From Capitulum mitella (Eukaryota > Arthropoda > Thecostraca > Pollicipedomorpha > Pollicipedidae): a stretch of 64,000 bases of DNA. Where the stretch lies: positions 22,756,378 to 22,820,377 of the forward strand of contig CP099848.1 of assembly GCA_030062745.1 (NCBI GenBank), given 5' to 3'. The notes under the pieces are model-generated. The model made no database searches. It saw only the letters and a list, made by a program, of their open reading frames with translations, and was not told the DNA's origin. The first letter of the stretch is position 1. The number at the start of each line of letters is the position of its first letter. Shown here one piece after another: positions 63,721-64,000 of this stretch. Made by a program: the position numbers and the translations under genes.

Positions 63721-64000
63721 GGTGGCACTCTAGCGCCGAATCAGAAAAGCACTAGCGTCTCTGGACACGGAAGTGCCGCGCATGAATATGAAGGGTGTGG
63801 GTGCGCGCGTGAAGGCCGCAAGCCACTTTGGTGTCACTCACCTGCTTCACTGAGTGTCGAATGATAGATGATGTGTTCATGTTCCGTCCTAGATCTGAAT
63901 TCAGTAATTTGAATACAAATGAGTTATGCGGCACTGGATTTTGTCCAGATAATTAATGGGCACATGTTACTGATTTCTCCCCGGGTTTGGGCCATTCAAT

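Larger units (their letters stand above)
62398..63967 (+). mobile_element. Tc1/mariner-superfamily element, inactive
   Basis: Terminal inverted repeats AACATGTGTCCACTGATGTT...GGACAAAAT (62398-62431) and the matching inverse at 63934-63967. Without the inserted MITE it is about 1.3 kb, the normal size. The transposase is on the plus strand from about 62550, broken by stops and frameshifts. Confidence 0.85.

Overview
The window is metazoan nuclear DNA. It has intron-rich genes with GT-AG splice sites, GC-rich exons in AT-richer introns, no operons, long micro- and minisatellites, and many decayed transposable elements. The gene families and the many Penelope-like retroelements fit an arthropod, probably a crustacean. 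The sequence alone does not identify the species.

Layout. Positions 1-843 hold a 36-bp satellite (alternating variants, so a 72-bp higher-order repeat), a 62-bp perfect palindrome and TA microsatellites. Positions 1156-43790 (+) hold one complete M1-family membrane aminopeptidase (aminopeptidase N type). I resolved it into 16 exons whose phases all agree, 2,961 nt in total, 986 codons plus a stop. Its introns (two of about 10 kb) hold TTAA-flanked elements, hAT-type elements with 8-bp target duplications, a Ty3/Gypsy relic, two Penelope fragments and a two-copy dispersed repeat. Positions 44130-55850 are a stack of nested elements: TTAA element B with a 713-bp solo LTR inside it, then a Penelope-like retroelement split at one TTAA by two different TTAA elements (C and E), C itself holding a 5'-truncated LINE. 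Positions 58293-60496 (-) hold a cytochrome P450 of the CYP2-clan type, its terminal exon lying between two ~300-bp direct repeats. Positions 62398-63967 are a dead Tc1/mariner element split by a 260-bp hAT-type MITE.

The two genes look independent: a zinc ectopeptidase on the cell surface and a microsomal monooxygenase. The oddest observations are (1) minisatellites in the aminopeptidase gene that abut, and in one case are in exact register with, its splice sites; (2) the double TTAA insertion into one Penelope codon pair; (3) the P450's I-helix, where the oxygen-activating Thr is Pro. I read all of this by eye. Exon boundaries are inferred from splice consensus, phase and family similarity, not from transcripts.
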